Assembly (NCBI GenBank): GCA_945291235.1
Contig: CALYQY010000026.1
Location: 1-25,699, forward strand
Direction of reading: 5' to 3'
Length of the DNA stretch: 25,699 bases
Source of the DNA: an uncultured Gilliamella sp.
GTDB taxonomy: Bacteria; Pseudomonadota; Gammaproteobacteria; Enterobacterales; Enterobacteriaceae
Shown here: in pieces, positions 1-8,460 of the stretch
Numbering within the stretch: the stretch's first letter is position 1
Layout: every line of letters begins with the position of its first letter
Notes under the pieces: generated by a model
The model's database searches: none
Seen by the model: only the letters and a program-made list of their open reading frames with translations
What the model was told of the DNA's origin: nothing
Position numbers and translations under genes: made by a program

Positions 1-579
1 AAACTGGACAATCATAGTACCTTTAATGCGACTAATGATCTACAAATCATTGTTAACAACATCTACAATCAAGGTCGGTTCACATCTAATAATCATATTG
101 GTATATATAGTGCAGACTTTAAAAATGATTGGGCAGGTCATGTTGATGCCGATAAACTGGATATCGCCGGTGGAAAAATGAACAACATGAACGAAATAAA
201 AGCTAATCGATATATAACTATCAACGTTAATGATTTCTACAATAACAAGACTTTATTTACATTTGGAGATCTAGAAATAGGCGGCACCAATTTTAAAAAT
301 GATTGGTATGGTTTGATTAAAGCTGAAAACCTAGATATTCTTTCGACTCAGTTATCGAATTATGGAAAATTTGAAACAAGTAATTTAATGAATATTGTGA
401 CAAAGAATTTTTATAATTACGGACGAGTTGATTCTGATATGCACATCTGGTTATATGCTGATTATTTTAGAAATGATTGGAAAGCTGTGATGAATGCAAA
501 ATACATTAAAACGAAAGTGAATCACATTGAGAATTATGGATTAATAACAGGAATTATAAATGATGAAAATCAACTATAA
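1..579 (+). CDS. TpsA-like beta-helix repeat protein, C-terminal part (5' end outside window)
   Basis: The frame is open from base 1 to the TAA at 577-579, giving the last 192 residues of a protein whose start lies left of the window. The ATG at 178 is internal: the codons before it already encode the same repeat (Y-N-Q-G near residue 22, F-K-N-D-W at 40). F-[KR]-N-D-W recurs at 118, 292 and 466, exactly 174 bp apart, so the segment is made of 58-residue units. The end (I-E-N-Y-G-L-I-T-G plus a short tail) resembles the ends of the genes at 1589, 5113 and 15016. By homology with those neighbours it should be a secreted TPS exoprotein, but its TPS domain is not visible. A hairpin follows the stop by about 50 nt. 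Confidence 0.85.
   Translation, partial: KLDNHSTFNATNDLQIIVNNIYNQGRFTSNNHIGIYSADFKNDWAGHVDADKLDIAGGKMNNMNEIKANRYITINVNDFYNNKTLFTFGDLEIGGTNFKNDWYGLIKAENLDILSTQLSNYGKFETSNLMNIVTKNFYNYGRVDSDMHIWLYADYFRNDWKAVMNAKYIKTKVNHIENYGLITGIINDENQL
118..576 (+). repeat. 58-residue beta-helix repeats in the partial tps gene
   Basis: The codons for F-[KR]-N-D-W begin at 118, 292 and 466, so two full 174-bp units and a final shorter one are present. Each unit follows the pattern F-x-N-D-W-x-G, hydrophobic-x-A/S, then N-Y or N-M, then Y-N-[NQ]. Fifty-eight residues fit three rungs of about 19-20 residues in an FHA-type right-handed beta-helix; that structural reading is an inference. Confidence 0.75.
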
Positions 580-632
580 CTTATGGATTGCTAATGTTTT
601 TTAACTTGAACAGTTGTTTATAACTTAAGATT

Positions 633-677
633 CTGGTTTTCTATGTATAAAAAATTAGAAAACCAGGGTCTATTTTT
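633..677 (+). terminator. Hairpin terminator after the partial tps gene
   Basis: The 10-bp arms CTGGTTTTCT (633-642) and AGAAAACCAG (657-666) are perfect complements around a 14-nt loop. A U-rich stretch (TCTATTTTT) follows at 669-677. It lies 54 nt past the stop codon. Confidence 0.7.
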
Positions 678-1045
678 CGAAATTTAAATAATCATATACT
701 GAAAATAGAAACCGATTTAACCTGCTCTTTAATGTTAGCTATCTTAAAAAAATTATGACCAAATGGAATTCTTCTTTTCTCTAACATTGCTGTTTTTAGA
801 TGCTGTTCATATAAATTTTTACCCCTAAAACCACCACTATTCTTTAAAAAGCAATAAATGTCGAAAAAACGTAGTAAAGTAAAAATAATGGTTAATTAGA
901 AACTAATTTTTTCATCTTATTAAAAAAATAAACATTAAAATCGCAAAACATTGATATAAAAATTTACTAAAGTTAAATTTTTTTGATTTAAATTAAAATT
1001 GAATTAAATTCTTTCAATAATATATAAAATAATTTAATAAAGTCT

Positions 1046-1075
1046 TTGACCGAACCTCAAATAAATGTTTATATA
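1046..1075 (+). promoter_or_regulatory. Sigma70-type promoter of the tps gene at 1589
   Basis: A -35 TTGACC (1046-1051), an 18-bp spacer and a -10 TATATA (1070-1075) match the promoters before the next three paralogs in box sequence, spacer length and the AATGTT-type end of the spacer. The expected start near 1082 leaves a leader of about 507 nt before the ATG at 1589. Confidence 0.7.
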
Positions 1076-1118
1076 GTACACTTTATTTATCCAATGAATG
1101 CCTTGTGGTATAGGCACA

Positions 1119-1157
1119 ATTTCACATCAATCAATAAAAGACACACCATTGTGAAAT
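1119..1157 (+). repeat. Inverted repeat in the leader of the first complete tps gene
   Basis: ATTTCACA (1119-1126) and TGTGAAAT (1150-1157) are perfect complements separated by 23 nt. They begin about 37 nt after the predicted transcription start. This could be an RNA hairpin or a two-half-site operator. No equivalent was seen in the other leaders. Confidence 0.4.
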
Positions 1158-1573
1158 CAATCAGTTCCAGTATTATTTGTTTTTTTGATATTTATTAGTC
1201 ATGTTAAATAAGATTAACTTACATTTATATATCAAATAAAAACAATATTTAACCAATAGCTATTTGTTAATAAGATCCAATGAGTGATTTGAAATACTGT
1301 TCTTTTTACGTCAATTTTTAAATATTGAGTCAGTGGTCAAACTATTCATGTTAACGACATAAAATTGATGATAATCAAAACTAATTAATCTTCTGTTGGT
1401 TAATAGAAAATCCCCATAAATACCCGAATGACAGAATTTGTATATTTTTTTCAAGTTGTAGTAACCCATTAATATCTTTGCTTGTTAATAAAAGGATATT
1501 AATTTTTTTTATAAATTTAATTAATTTTTAATAACTTAATATGCTTTTGTTTTCAGACATCAGCATTAGATAC

Positions 1574-1580
1574 AAGGTGA
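1574..1580 (+). promoter_or_regulatory. Shine-Dalgarno that sets the start at 1589
   Basis: AAGGTGA ends 8 nt before the ATG at 1589. The same (GA)AAGGTG element stands 7-9 nt before the ESPR methionine in the other four complete paralogs. It favours 1589 over the in-frame upstream ATG at 1541. Confidence 0.8.
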
Positions 1581-1588
1581 AAAATACT

Positions 1589-4378
1589 ATGAATAAAAAT
1601 TTTTATCGCATCGTTTTTAATAAAGTTCGTGGATTATTTGTTGTGGTTTCTGAAATAGTTAAATCTCATCAAGTCATGGCTAGTCATAATCAAACCACAA
1701 AAAAAATGGAAGGGTATTGTAAGCAAAAAGATCAATCCTGTATGTTAAAACCCTTAGTATTTTTATCCTATATTGCATTTGGTATGGTTAGTATTGTTGA
1801 ATCTAGTTACGCAAATAATATCGCTGTTGATCAAAATGCCAGCCAAGAACAACGTCCAACCGTTCAAGGTTTACCAAACGGTGTAACACAAATTGATATC
1901 GCAGCACCAAGCAATAATGGCGTATCCCATAATAAATATACCCAATTTGACGTATCAAAAAATGGTGTCATTTTAAATAACTCTCGTGATGGTAGCCAAA
2001 CACAATTAGCTGGTAATATTAATGGTAATGCATCACTACAAAATAGCGCCAAGGTAATATTAAACGAAGTGAATTCGCAAAATATCAGCCAATTAAATGG
2101 TTATATCGAGGTGGCGGGTCAAAAAGCACAAGTGATTATTGCCAATCCGGCCGGCATAACCTGTAATGGTTGTGGTTTTATTAATGCAGACCGAGCAACC
2201 TTGACCACCGGTAAACCGATAATGGAAGATGGAAAATTAACAGGTTATCAAGTAGAAAAAGGTCAGATAGCCATTACTGGGAATGGATTAAAAAATTCAG
2301 GGCAAGATTATACTGATTTAATCGCACGCAGTGTTAATGTCAATGCCAAGTTATGGGCTAATAAAGAAATCAATATTGTGACAGGTAAAGCGAAGGTGAG
2401 TACAGACCTGACAAAGATTGAAAAAGTCGCCTCAGCCACCAATACTGAACAACCTGAATTTGCGCTGGATGTTTCAGCGTTAGGTGGAATGTATGCCGGA
2501 AAAATTAAGATGGTCGGTACTGAAGCAGGGGTAGGTGTTCGTAATAATGGGATACTTATGGCCAGTGCGGGAACGATAGATATATCAACAAATGGCAAAA
2601 TTTTAAATACCGTAAGTGGTAATCTTAATTCTGCGACAGACACCTTATTGAAGAGTGACAATATTGAAAATCATGGCACAATCATTAGTCAGAAAAATGT
2701 CATTTTAACGGGAAAAACAGAAGTAAAAAATTATGGCATTGTTAATGCTAAAGAAGACATTAATCTAAAAGCTGAAAAATTGGTTGCCAACGAAAATAGA
2801 TTATTAGCAGGCAATAATCTTAGTGCAGAAAGTGAGGAATTTCTGAGTACCTGGACAGGGAATGTGAGTGCTAATAATATTACATTAAACGCAGCGCAAA
2901 CCAAAAATGTGGGGAAAATTAATGCGGCTGAAAGTGTGAAAATTAAAGCATCAAGTGTTGAAAATGCTGGGAATTTATCAGCAGGAGAAAGTATTACTGT
3001 ATCAAGTGAAAAAATCAAAAATGATTGGTTTGGTGTGATTCAGTCAAAAAATATAGAACTTGAAGGAACAAATCTAGAAAATTATAAAGAAATTAACGCA
3101 GCTGACAACTTGATCATTAACGTTGTAGATATAAATAATATTAATACGTTAACCTCAGATAATAAATTAACGCTAGCAAGTCAGAACATTCAAAATCATT
3201 CAACAGGTCTGATTCGATCGCAAAAAGAATTATCCATAAATTCCAAAATGTTATCCAATAACGGTGTGTTAGCATCAATAGAAAATATGAATGTTATTAG
3301 TGATGATGTCTTTAATCATTGGAATGGTACAATGCAATCGAAAATCGTTGATTTAAAGGGCAATAACTTTAGAAATTATGGTGCTGTTAATGGTGTACAA
3401 TCCATCGATATCGCCGTAAAAGGAATACTTTATAATCAAGGAATTTTATCATCAATTTCACCCGAACCTTCACCACATTCTGAAAGTTCAGAAACACCAA
3501 GTTTCAAAATTAATCTATCTTTTGATTCATTTAAAAATGATTGGAACGGTAAAGTTAATGCTGATCAAATAAATCTTGTGAACATTAAAACCAACAATGA
3601 TCAAGTTAACGAAACGGGTGAATTTATTAATTATAACGAAATGAATGCCAATGACTTACTCAATATTGATGTTAAGAATGTTTACAATCAAGGTAAATTA
3701 TTGGCAAAAAATGATTTATCTATAACGAGTGACAACTTCAAAAATGATTGGAAAGGCGAAGTACAAGCTAATAATATTACGTTGGTAGGTGCAAAATTTG
3801 ACAATTACAATCAAGTTTTTGCTAATTCTGAGCTGAATGTCAATGTCGAAAACGCTTACAATCAAGCTAAGCTCTTAACTGAAGGCAAGTTATTAATTAA
3901 TAGCAATAATTTCAAAAATGATTGGCTTGGTGAAATAAATTCAAATAACATTGAAATCACAGGTAATAGATTTGATAACCGTAATAAATTAATAGCGAAT
4001 GATACAATGAATATTAACCTGAATGATTTTAATAACAATGGTGAATTATTGGCTAACCAACAAGTAAAAGTAGTCAGTCACAACCTAAAAAATGATTGGT
4101 TTGGTTCAATTAAAGCTGAAAATATTGATCTGAATGTTATAACAAATATGGAAAACTTTGGTGAGGTTGAAGCTGGTGATCAGTTAACTATTAATTCTAA
4201 TTATACATACAACCAAGGCAATGTGATTTCGAAAAGAGAGATTAAATTAGCGGGTAATCATTTTCTCAATGATTGGCATGGTGTGATTAATGCTGAAATT
4301 ATTACTGACAATTTATCTGATAAAATCGTTAATCGTGGTCTAATTAATGGAAAGTCCACTAATGCAAAAGATGAATAG
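1589..4378 (+). CDS. TPS-family exoprotein (TpsA-like) with ESPR, TPS domain and 58-residue repeats
   Basis: The 929-residue product is a probable secreted exoprotein of two-partner secretion (type Vb), exported by Sec and then through an outer-membrane TpsB. Residues 1-22 are an ESPR (M-N-K-N-F-Y-R-I-V-F..R-G-L-F-V-V-V-S-E). A polar linker and a hydrophobic core (about 53-72) lead to a likely signal-peptidase site after S-S-Y-A75. Residues 76-310 form the TPS domain, with N-P-A-G-I at 186-190 and C192-N-G-C195. The remainder is beta-helix-like, with N-[DH]-W-x-G motifs from codon 476 on, and the protein ends with a G-L-I-N-G cap, not a toxin domain. The start at 1589 is chosen over 1541 because ESPR and Shine-Dalgarno both begin there. 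An insert of about 11 residues widens one repeat to 69. Family assignment is firm; the function (adhesion, aggregation or other) is unknown. Confidence 0.92.
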   Translation: MNKNFYRIVFNKVRGLFVVVSEIVKSHQVMASHNQTTKKMEGYCKQKDQSCMLKPLVFLSYIAFGMVSIVESSYANNIAVDQNASQEQRPTVQGLPNGVTQIDIAAPSNNGVSHNKYTQFDVSKNGVILNNSRDGSQTQLAGNINGNASLQNSAKVILNEVNSQNISQLNGYIEVAGQKAQVIIANPAGITCNGCGFINADRATLTTGKPIMEDGKLTGYQVEKGQIAITGNGLKNSGQDYTDLIARSVNVNAKLWANKEINIVTGKAKVSTDLTKIEKVASATNTEQPEFALDVSALGGMYAGKIKMVGTEAGVGVRNNGILMASAGTIDISTNGKILNTVSGNLNSATDTLLKSDNIENHGTIISQKNVILTGKTEVKNYGIVNAKEDINLKAEKLVANENRLLAGNNLSAESEEFLSTWTGNVSANNITLNAAQTKNVGKINAAESVKIKASSVENAGNLSAGESITVSSEKIKNDWFGVIQSKNIELEGTNLENYKEINAADNLIINVVDINNINTLTSDNKLTLASQNIQNHSTGLIRSQKELSINSKMLSNNGVLASIENMNVISDDVFNHWNGTMQSKIVDLKGNNFRNYGAVNGVQSIDIAVKGILYNQGILSSISPEPSPHSESSETPSFKINLSFDSFKNDWNGKVNADQINLVNIKTNNDQVNETGEFINYNEMNANDLLNIDVKNVYNQGKLLAKNDLSITSDNFKNDWKGEVQANNITLVGAKFDNYNQVFANSELNVNVENAYNQAKLLTEGKLLINSNNFKNDWLGEINSNNIEITGNRFDNRNKLIANDTMNINLNDFNNNGELLANQQVKVVSHNLKNDWFGSIKAENIDLNVITNMENFGEVEAGDQLTINSNYTYNQGNVISKREIKLAGNHFLNDWHGVINAEIITDNLSDKIVNRGLINGKSTNAKDE
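1917..1984 (+). repeat. 68-bp tract identical to 8795-8862
   Basis: Base-by-base comparison shows 68 identical bases, including third codon positions, with the TPS region of the gene at 8461. The gene at 11753 differs at several sites in the same stretch. This points to a recent common copy or gene conversion. Confidence 0.85.
2061..2115 (+). repeat. 55-bp tract identical to 12225-12279
   Basis: These 55 bases match the gene at 11753 exactly, while the gene at 8461 has several substitutions here. Just upstream the closest partner is the gene at 8461, so the best-matching paralog changes near 2060. Confidence 0.85.
3530..4375 (+). repeat. 58-residue beta-helix repeats of the tps gene at 1589
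   Basis: Codons for [FL]-[KL]-N-D-W begin at 3530, 3737, 3911, 4085 and 4262, giving spacings of 69, 58, 58 and 59 residues. The 69-residue unit carries a polar insert (about residues 667-677, N-N-D-Q-V-N-E-T-G-E). Earlier, more diverged copies (K-N-D-W near 3017, N-H-W near 3316) precede the block. Confidence 0.8.
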
Positions 4379-4416
4379 ATTAATTTGATCAATTAATTCT
4401 GTTTTGTTGTAAAGAT

Positions 4417-4480
4417 AAGATCCTAGTTTACTGAAATATATCATCAATAGGTAAGCTAGGATCTTAAAAATTAATTTTTT
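4417..4480 (+). terminator. Hairpin terminator after the tps gene at 1589
   Basis: AAGATCCTAG (4417-4426) pairs perfectly with CTAGGATCTT (4456-4465). Five more pairs, one a G-U, extend the stem inward to 15 bp around a 19-nt loop. The T-rich run TTAATTTTTT follows at 4471-4480. The core GATCCTAG recurs in the hairpin after the gene at 15016. Confidence 0.7.
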
Positions 4481-4815
4481 CAATCTTTGTCAACTTATGA
4501 GCTTTCTACTCATTCACTTTAATCCCCAAAAAACATAAAAATTTCTATAACTTACCTAATTAATATCAATAAAATTACTGGTAATAGAAATATCTAGACC
4601 GAATAAAATTAAAACATCATCAAGTGCCCAAATATTAAAACCGATTTGATCACACCAACTATCTGCTTAATAGAAATACTTTTTTAACAAAACAGAAAAT
4701 AAATTAAGTGATAAATTAATAAATTAGAAAAATCTTGTTATCAAAAGTCTTAGCTAACCCTAAAAATTGTTTGGATTAACAAAGAAATGTAAATTACGGA
4801 TGCACAAATAAAACT

Positions 4816-4845
4816 TTGACTAAATATAAATTTAATGTTTATTAT
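4816..4845 (+). promoter_or_regulatory. Sigma70-type promoter of the tps gene at 5113
   Basis: TTGACT (4816-4821), an 18-bp spacer and TATTAT (4840-4845) match the promoter at 11467-11496 almost base for base. The start is expected near 4852, giving a leader of about 260 nt. Confidence 0.78.
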
Positions 4846-4851
4846 ACATGC

Positions 4852-4866
4852 ATCAAATTATCTAAA
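4852..4866 (+). promoter_or_regulatory. Conserved start-site motif (ATCAAATTATCTAAA)
   Basis: This 15-mer begins 6 nt after the -10 box. It aligns with ATTAAGTTATCTAAA at the same distance in the promoters of the genes at 8461 and 11753. It would cover the first transcribed bases. Confidence 0.55.
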
Positions 4867-5096
4867 TGATGTTAATTTGGTGTGTCTGTTTCTTTCTGTT
4901 CTACCAAGGATGATGGTTAATTAGTGGATAACTAGCTAATGTTAACGTAATTTATCATCCTATCGATTTCCTTTTGTTGCATTAAATTCAAAATATTATT
5001 TGTATTGCCGTATTTAACTATTTTTGTAGATTTATTGAAATAATCATTTGTTTAATATGATGATTTTATTTTTTACGTTTTAACAAAATAATAGGT

Positions 5097-5104
5097 GAAA
5101 GGTG
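5097..5104 (+). promoter_or_regulatory. Shine-Dalgarno that sets the start at 5113
   Basis: GAAAGGTG ends 8 nt before the ATG at 5113. It overlaps the alternative in-frame GTG at 5095, which would put six extra residues before the ESPR and is therefore unlikely to be the start. Confidence 0.8.
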
Positions 5105-5112
5105 TAAATACT

Positions 5113-7947
5113 ATGAATAAGAATTTTTATCGCATTATTTTCAATAAAGTCCGTGGATTGTTTGTTGTGGTATCTGAAATGACTCAATCGCATCAAGTCG
5201 TAACCAATAATGCTAAACAAATTAAAACAGTTCATGTTAACCCTAATCCAATCCAGCATGTTCAGTTTTGCAGATTAAAACCTTTAGTCTTTATGTCATA
5301 TATTGCATTGGGTTTGGTTAGTGTGGTTAATGTCAGTTATGCCAATAATATCGTTGTCGATCCAACGGCTAACCAAGCACAACGCCCTAATGTGCACAAC
5401 TTGCAAAATGGCGTAACACAAATTGATATTGCAGCGCCAAGTAATAGCGGTGTCTCTCACAACAAATATAACCAATTTGATGTATCCAAAAATGGTGTCA
5501 TACTCAATAATGCGACAGGAAGAACTAATACCCAATTAGCTGGCGACATTAATGGTAATAGATTATTACAAAATCGTGCAAAAGTGATTTTAAATGAAGT
5601 TAACTCTCCAAATATTAGTCAGTTAAATGGTTATGTTGAAGTTGCAGGTCAAAAAGCGCAGGTCATTATCGCCAATCCTGCCGGTATAACTTGTAATGGT
5701 TGCGGTTTTATTAATGCTGATAGAGTCACGTTAACGACGGGTAAACCCATTATGGATAATGGTAAATTGCAAAGTTACCAAGTTGATGGCGGACGTATTG
5801 AAATTAATGGCTATGGTTTAAAAAACTCAGGTCAAGACTACACCGATTTAATTGCACGAAGTGTCAATGTTAATGCGGAATTATGGGCAAATAATGAAAT
5901 TAATGTTATCACAGGACAAGCTAAAGTAAGTGCTGATTTGAGTACCATTGAAAAGCAAGGATTTAATAATCAAGTTGATCAGCCTGAGTTTGGATTGGAC
6001 GTTTCTGCGCTAGGCGGAATGTATGCAGGTAAAATTAAAATGGTCGGTACCGAAAATGGTGTAGGGGTACGAAATGAAGGAAAACTGATGGCGAGTGCCG
6101 GTTCATTGAATCTTTCTGCTGATGGCAAAATTATTAATAAAGGAACGATGCAATCCTCTGAAGGAACTGTCTTAAAAAGTCAATCTGAAATTAAAAATTT
6201 AGGCACAATCACAGCCAAAAATGACCTTAAACTTCAATCCCATACGTTAATTACCAATGAAGGAAAACTGTCTGCAAAAAATTCTCTTTCAACAACCAGT
6301 GATGAGTTTATTAGTATTTGGTCAGGGGATGTAAAAGCGAATAACATTGTGATTAATGCTAAGCAAGCTAAAAATGTGGGTAAAATGAAAGCCTATGAAA
6401 CTGTCACCATTAATGCTTCAACTGCAGAAAATAATGGGAACTTAACGGCAGGAAAACAAATTACCCTAACAAGCGACAATATCAAAAATGATTGGCAAGG
6501 GATTATTAACGCTAAAAATATTAACTTGAATGGGAAAAATTTTGAAAATTATGGCGAAGTTAATTCTGCTGAAAACTTAGTGATATCGATAGAAAACATA
6601 AATAATATCAATAAATTACTATCAGATGAGCAATTATTGTTAAAAGGAACCAACATTACAAATAGCGATACAGGATTGATCAAAGCTGAGGACAAAGTTT
6701 CAATAGTTGCAAATAACATCATCAATGATGGCACAATCAATAGTGACTCAGTATTTTTAGGGGAAGGAGAAGTTGGGAAAGTTGTGAATACTTGGCGAGC
6801 AAAAATCAATGCTAAGCAATTATTTGATATTCATGCTAATCAATTTGAGAATTCTGGACAGATAAATGCGGATAATGGATCAATGGAATTACAAGATTAT
6901 ATGTATAACCAAGGTCAAATTACGCTAAATAACAATTTGAATTTATACATTAAAGATTTTAAAAATGATTGGAATGGCAAATTAGCCAGTAATTATATGC
7001 ATATCAACAAAACGAAATCGGATGCTACTATCACTAATTATGGCGTCATCAATGCTGATAATTTAAATATTTTGAATAATAATGTTTATAATTATGGTCA
7101 ACTTTTAGTTAATCATACTTTATCTGTAGTAAACAATGCATTTGTAAATAGTTGGCAAGGTATTATCAAATCTGATGAGGTGGATATAAATACGCGTAAT
7201 TTTGAAAATCATAATGAACTCAAGGCGGGTCAATTACTGTCAATTAATGGGGGTAACCAGTTTTATAATCAAGGAAAATTATTTGCCAATAAACAAATCA
7301 TTTTAAAAGGCAATGAAGTTAAAAATGACTGGAAAGGTGAAATCAAAGCCGATTTAATTACAATGGATACCAATAAGTTGGATAATTATAATGAAATTAG
7401 TGCATTAAATTCATCGGTGATCAAAGTGAAAGACGGCTATAACCAAGGGAAGATTTTTGCATCCGATAAATTGGCAATAAAAACTGATAACTTTAAAAAT
7501 GATTGGAAAGGCGAAATCAATGCTAACCAAATCGAAATCAAAGGCGGAAATTTTGATAACCGAAATTTTGCAAAAGCCAATGATGATTTCAAATTAAACG
7601 TAAGTAGTTTATACAATAATGGTCAGTTACTGGCTAAAAATAAAATACAGTTACACGGTAGAAATTTTCATAATGATTGGTTTGGTTGGATAGCATCAGA
7701 CACTATTGATTTAGATATTGACTATAATTTTAATAATTATGGAACGCTATCTGTCAATAAATCAATTAGTATACTCGCTAACCTCATCTATAACGAAGGA
7801 AAAATAACTTCAGATGATTATATTAAGTTAACAGCTAGGACATTGACCAACGACAGCCATGGAATAATTAATGCAAAATATATTGAATCTAAAATAGCCT
7901 ATATTAACAACATTGGCGTGATCAATGGTATTTTCGTTAATCAATAA
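5113..7947 (+). CDS. TPS-family exoprotein (TpsA-like) with ESPR, TPS domain and 58-residue repeats
   Basis: The 944-residue product has the same plan as its neighbours. ESPR occupies residues 1-22 (R-I-I-F-N-K-V-R-G-L-F-V-V-V-S-E), a hydrophobic core about 55-75, and a predicted cleavage site after V-S-Y-A77. The TPS domain spans about 78-315, with N-P-A-G-I at 188-192 and C194-N-G-C197. Repeats with K-N-D-W-x-G run from codon 457 to the end and include three exact 58-residue steps. The C-terminus (I-N-N-I-G-V-I-N-G plus a short tail) is the usual cap. Its TPS sequence is more diverged (N-R-L-L-Q-N-R-A-K, S-P-N-I) than those of the genes at 1589, 8461 and 11753. The middle part aligns best with the gene at 8461. 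No toxin or VENN-type motif was seen. It is presumably secreted through an unlinked or upstream TpsB. Confidence 0.92.
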   Translation: MNKNFYRIIFNKVRGLFVVVSEMTQSHQVVTNNAKQIKTVHVNPNPIQHVQFCRLKPLVFMSYIALGLVSVVNVSYANNIVVDPTANQAQRPNVHNLQNGVTQIDIAAPSNSGVSHNKYNQFDVSKNGVILNNATGRTNTQLAGDINGNRLLQNRAKVILNEVNSPNISQLNGYVEVAGQKAQVIIANPAGITCNGCGFINADRVTLTTGKPIMDNGKLQSYQVDGGRIEINGYGLKNSGQDYTDLIARSVNVNAELWANNEINVITGQAKVSADLSTIEKQGFNNQVDQPEFGLDVSALGGMYAGKIKMVGTENGVGVRNEGKLMASAGSLNLSADGKIINKGTMQSSEGTVLKSQSEIKNLGTITAKNDLKLQSHTLITNEGKLSAKNSLSTTSDEFISIWSGDVKANNIVINAKQAKNVGKMKAYETVTINASTAENNGNLTAGKQITLTSDNIKNDWQGIINAKNINLNGKNFENYGEVNSAENLVISIENINNINKLLSDEQLLLKGTNITNSDTGLIKAEDKVSIVANNIINDGTINSDSVFLGEGEVGKVVNTWRAKINAKQLFDIHANQFENSGQINADNGSMELQDYMYNQGQITLNNNLNLYIKDFKNDWNGKLASNYMHINKTKSDATITNYGVINADNLNILNNNVYNYGQLLVNHTLSVVNNAFVNSWQGIIKSDEVDINTRNFENHNELKAGQLLSINGGNQFYNQGKLFANKQIILKGNEVKNDWKGEIKADLITMDTNKLDNYNEISALNSSVIKVKDGYNQGKIFASDKLAIKTDNFKNDWKGEINANQIEIKGGNFDNRNFAKANDDFKLNVSSLYNNGQLLAKNKIQLHGRNFHNDWFGWIASDTIDLDIDYNFNNYGTLSVNKSISILANLIYNEGKITSDDYIKLTARTLTNDSHGIINAKYIESKIAYINNIGVINGIFVNQ
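7318..7944 (+). repeat. 58-residue beta-helix repeats of the tps gene at 5113
   Basis: [VF]-[KH]-N-D-W codons begin at 7318, 7492 and 7666, exactly 174 bp apart, followed by a last L-T-N-D-S unit. Looser copies extend back to about 6481. The unit starting at 7492 carries F-D-N-R and Y-N-N-G in place of F-D-N-Y and Y-N-Q-G. Confidence 0.8.
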
Positions 7948-7985
7948 AATGCATGACAGTAAGCTTTAATTGATAAAATTACTCA

Positions 7986-8031
7986 CCTGGTTTATCAAAC
8001 GTTATTTCTCGTTTGCTAAATCAGGTTGTTA
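7986..8031 (+). terminator. Hairpin after the tps gene at 5113
   Basis: Arms at 7986-8001 and 8010-8025 pair over 16 positions with one mismatch and one G-U, around an 8-nt loop. The U tract that follows is weak (TTGTTAAG). It lies about 38 nt past the stop. Confidence 0.6.
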
Positions 8032-8174
8032 AGATTCTATTATGTTAAATGTTATCTACATTTATCTCTCACCTTTAATCATTATCAAAAAAAGATATCA
8101 ATACAAGTCTTCGTTTTTAACCATTTTGAAATTTGAAAATAAAATTTTGCTTACAATTCATTAGGTAAAATTCT

Positions 8175-8204
8175 TTGACTAAATGAAAATTTAAAGTTTA
8201 ATAT
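8175..8204 (+). promoter_or_regulatory. Sigma70-type promoter of the tps gene at 8461
   Basis: TTGACT (8175-8180), an 18-bp spacer and TAATAT (8199-8204). The spacer (AAATGAAAATTTAAAGTT) is nearly that of the genes at 5113 and 11753. The start is expected near 8211. Confidence 0.78.
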
Positions 8205-8210
8205 ATAAAC

Positions 8211-8225
8211 ATTAAGTTATCTAAA
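8211..8225 (+). promoter_or_regulatory. Conserved start-site motif (ATTAAGTTATCTAAA)
   Basis: It is identical to 11503-11517 and begins 6 nt after the -10 box, as it does there. Confidence 0.55.
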
Positions 8226-8445
8226 CAATATAAAAATTTTGTTTGCACCGTTAGCTTAATAAAAGTCATTAAGTGTTCTGTAAGTCATTTGCGTGCTTTT
8301 TAAAGCATTAATCATAACGCAGCCGTTTTAGTTGAATTCGTATTAAATTTTTTAATAGTCTTATCTGATTCTGAAGTCATTTTAGAAAATTTGCTGTCCA
8401 TAATTTAATATTAATATGATTTATTACGGCTATTAACAAAAAGAT

Positions 8446-8452
8446 GAAAGGT
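8446..8452 (+). promoter_or_regulatory. Shine-Dalgarno of the tps gene at 8461
   Basis: GAAAGGT stands 8 nt before the ATG that opens the ESPR, and this start has no in-frame competitor. Confidence 0.75.
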
Positions 8453-8460
8453 AAAATATT

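Larger units (their letters stand above)
580..1588. other. Intergenic region between the partial tps gene and the next tps gene
   Basis: This 1-kb AT-rich gap holds a terminator hairpin at 633-677, a promoter at 1046-1075, an inverted repeat at 1119-1157 and the Shine-Dalgarno at 1574-1580. I saw no convincing coding sequence. It is the longest gap in the array. The roughly 500 bases between the promoter and the ATG make a leader about twice as long as those of the next three genes. Confidence 0.6.
4379..5112. other. Intergenic region between tps genes at 1589 and 5113
   Basis: It holds a terminator hairpin (4417-4480), a promoter (4816-4845), the start-site motif (4852-4866) and a leader of about 260 nt. 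AGGATGAT (4907-4914) and ATCATCCT (4954-4961) could form a stem in that leader. No coding sequence is apparent. Confidence 0.55.
7948..8460. other. Intergenic region between tps genes at 5113 and 8461
   Basis: It contains a terminator-like hairpin (7986-8025), a promoter (8175-8204), the start-site motif (8211-8225) and a leader of about 250 nt. No coding sequence is apparent. Confidence 0.55.

Noticed and set aside
178..579. A separate small gene of 133 residues starting at the ATG at 178
   Set aside because: The frame is open to base 1 and the upstream codons encode the same repeat, so this is the end of a larger gene.
1541..1588. Start of the first complete tps gene at the ATG at 1541
   Set aside because: The Shine-Dalgarno and ESPR both place the start at 1589, and no paralog has a matching extension.
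580..1588. Remnants of an insertion sequence in the largest gap
   Set aside because: No terminal inverted repeats, target duplication or transposase fragment could be recognised; the gap is explained by terminator, promoter and long leader.
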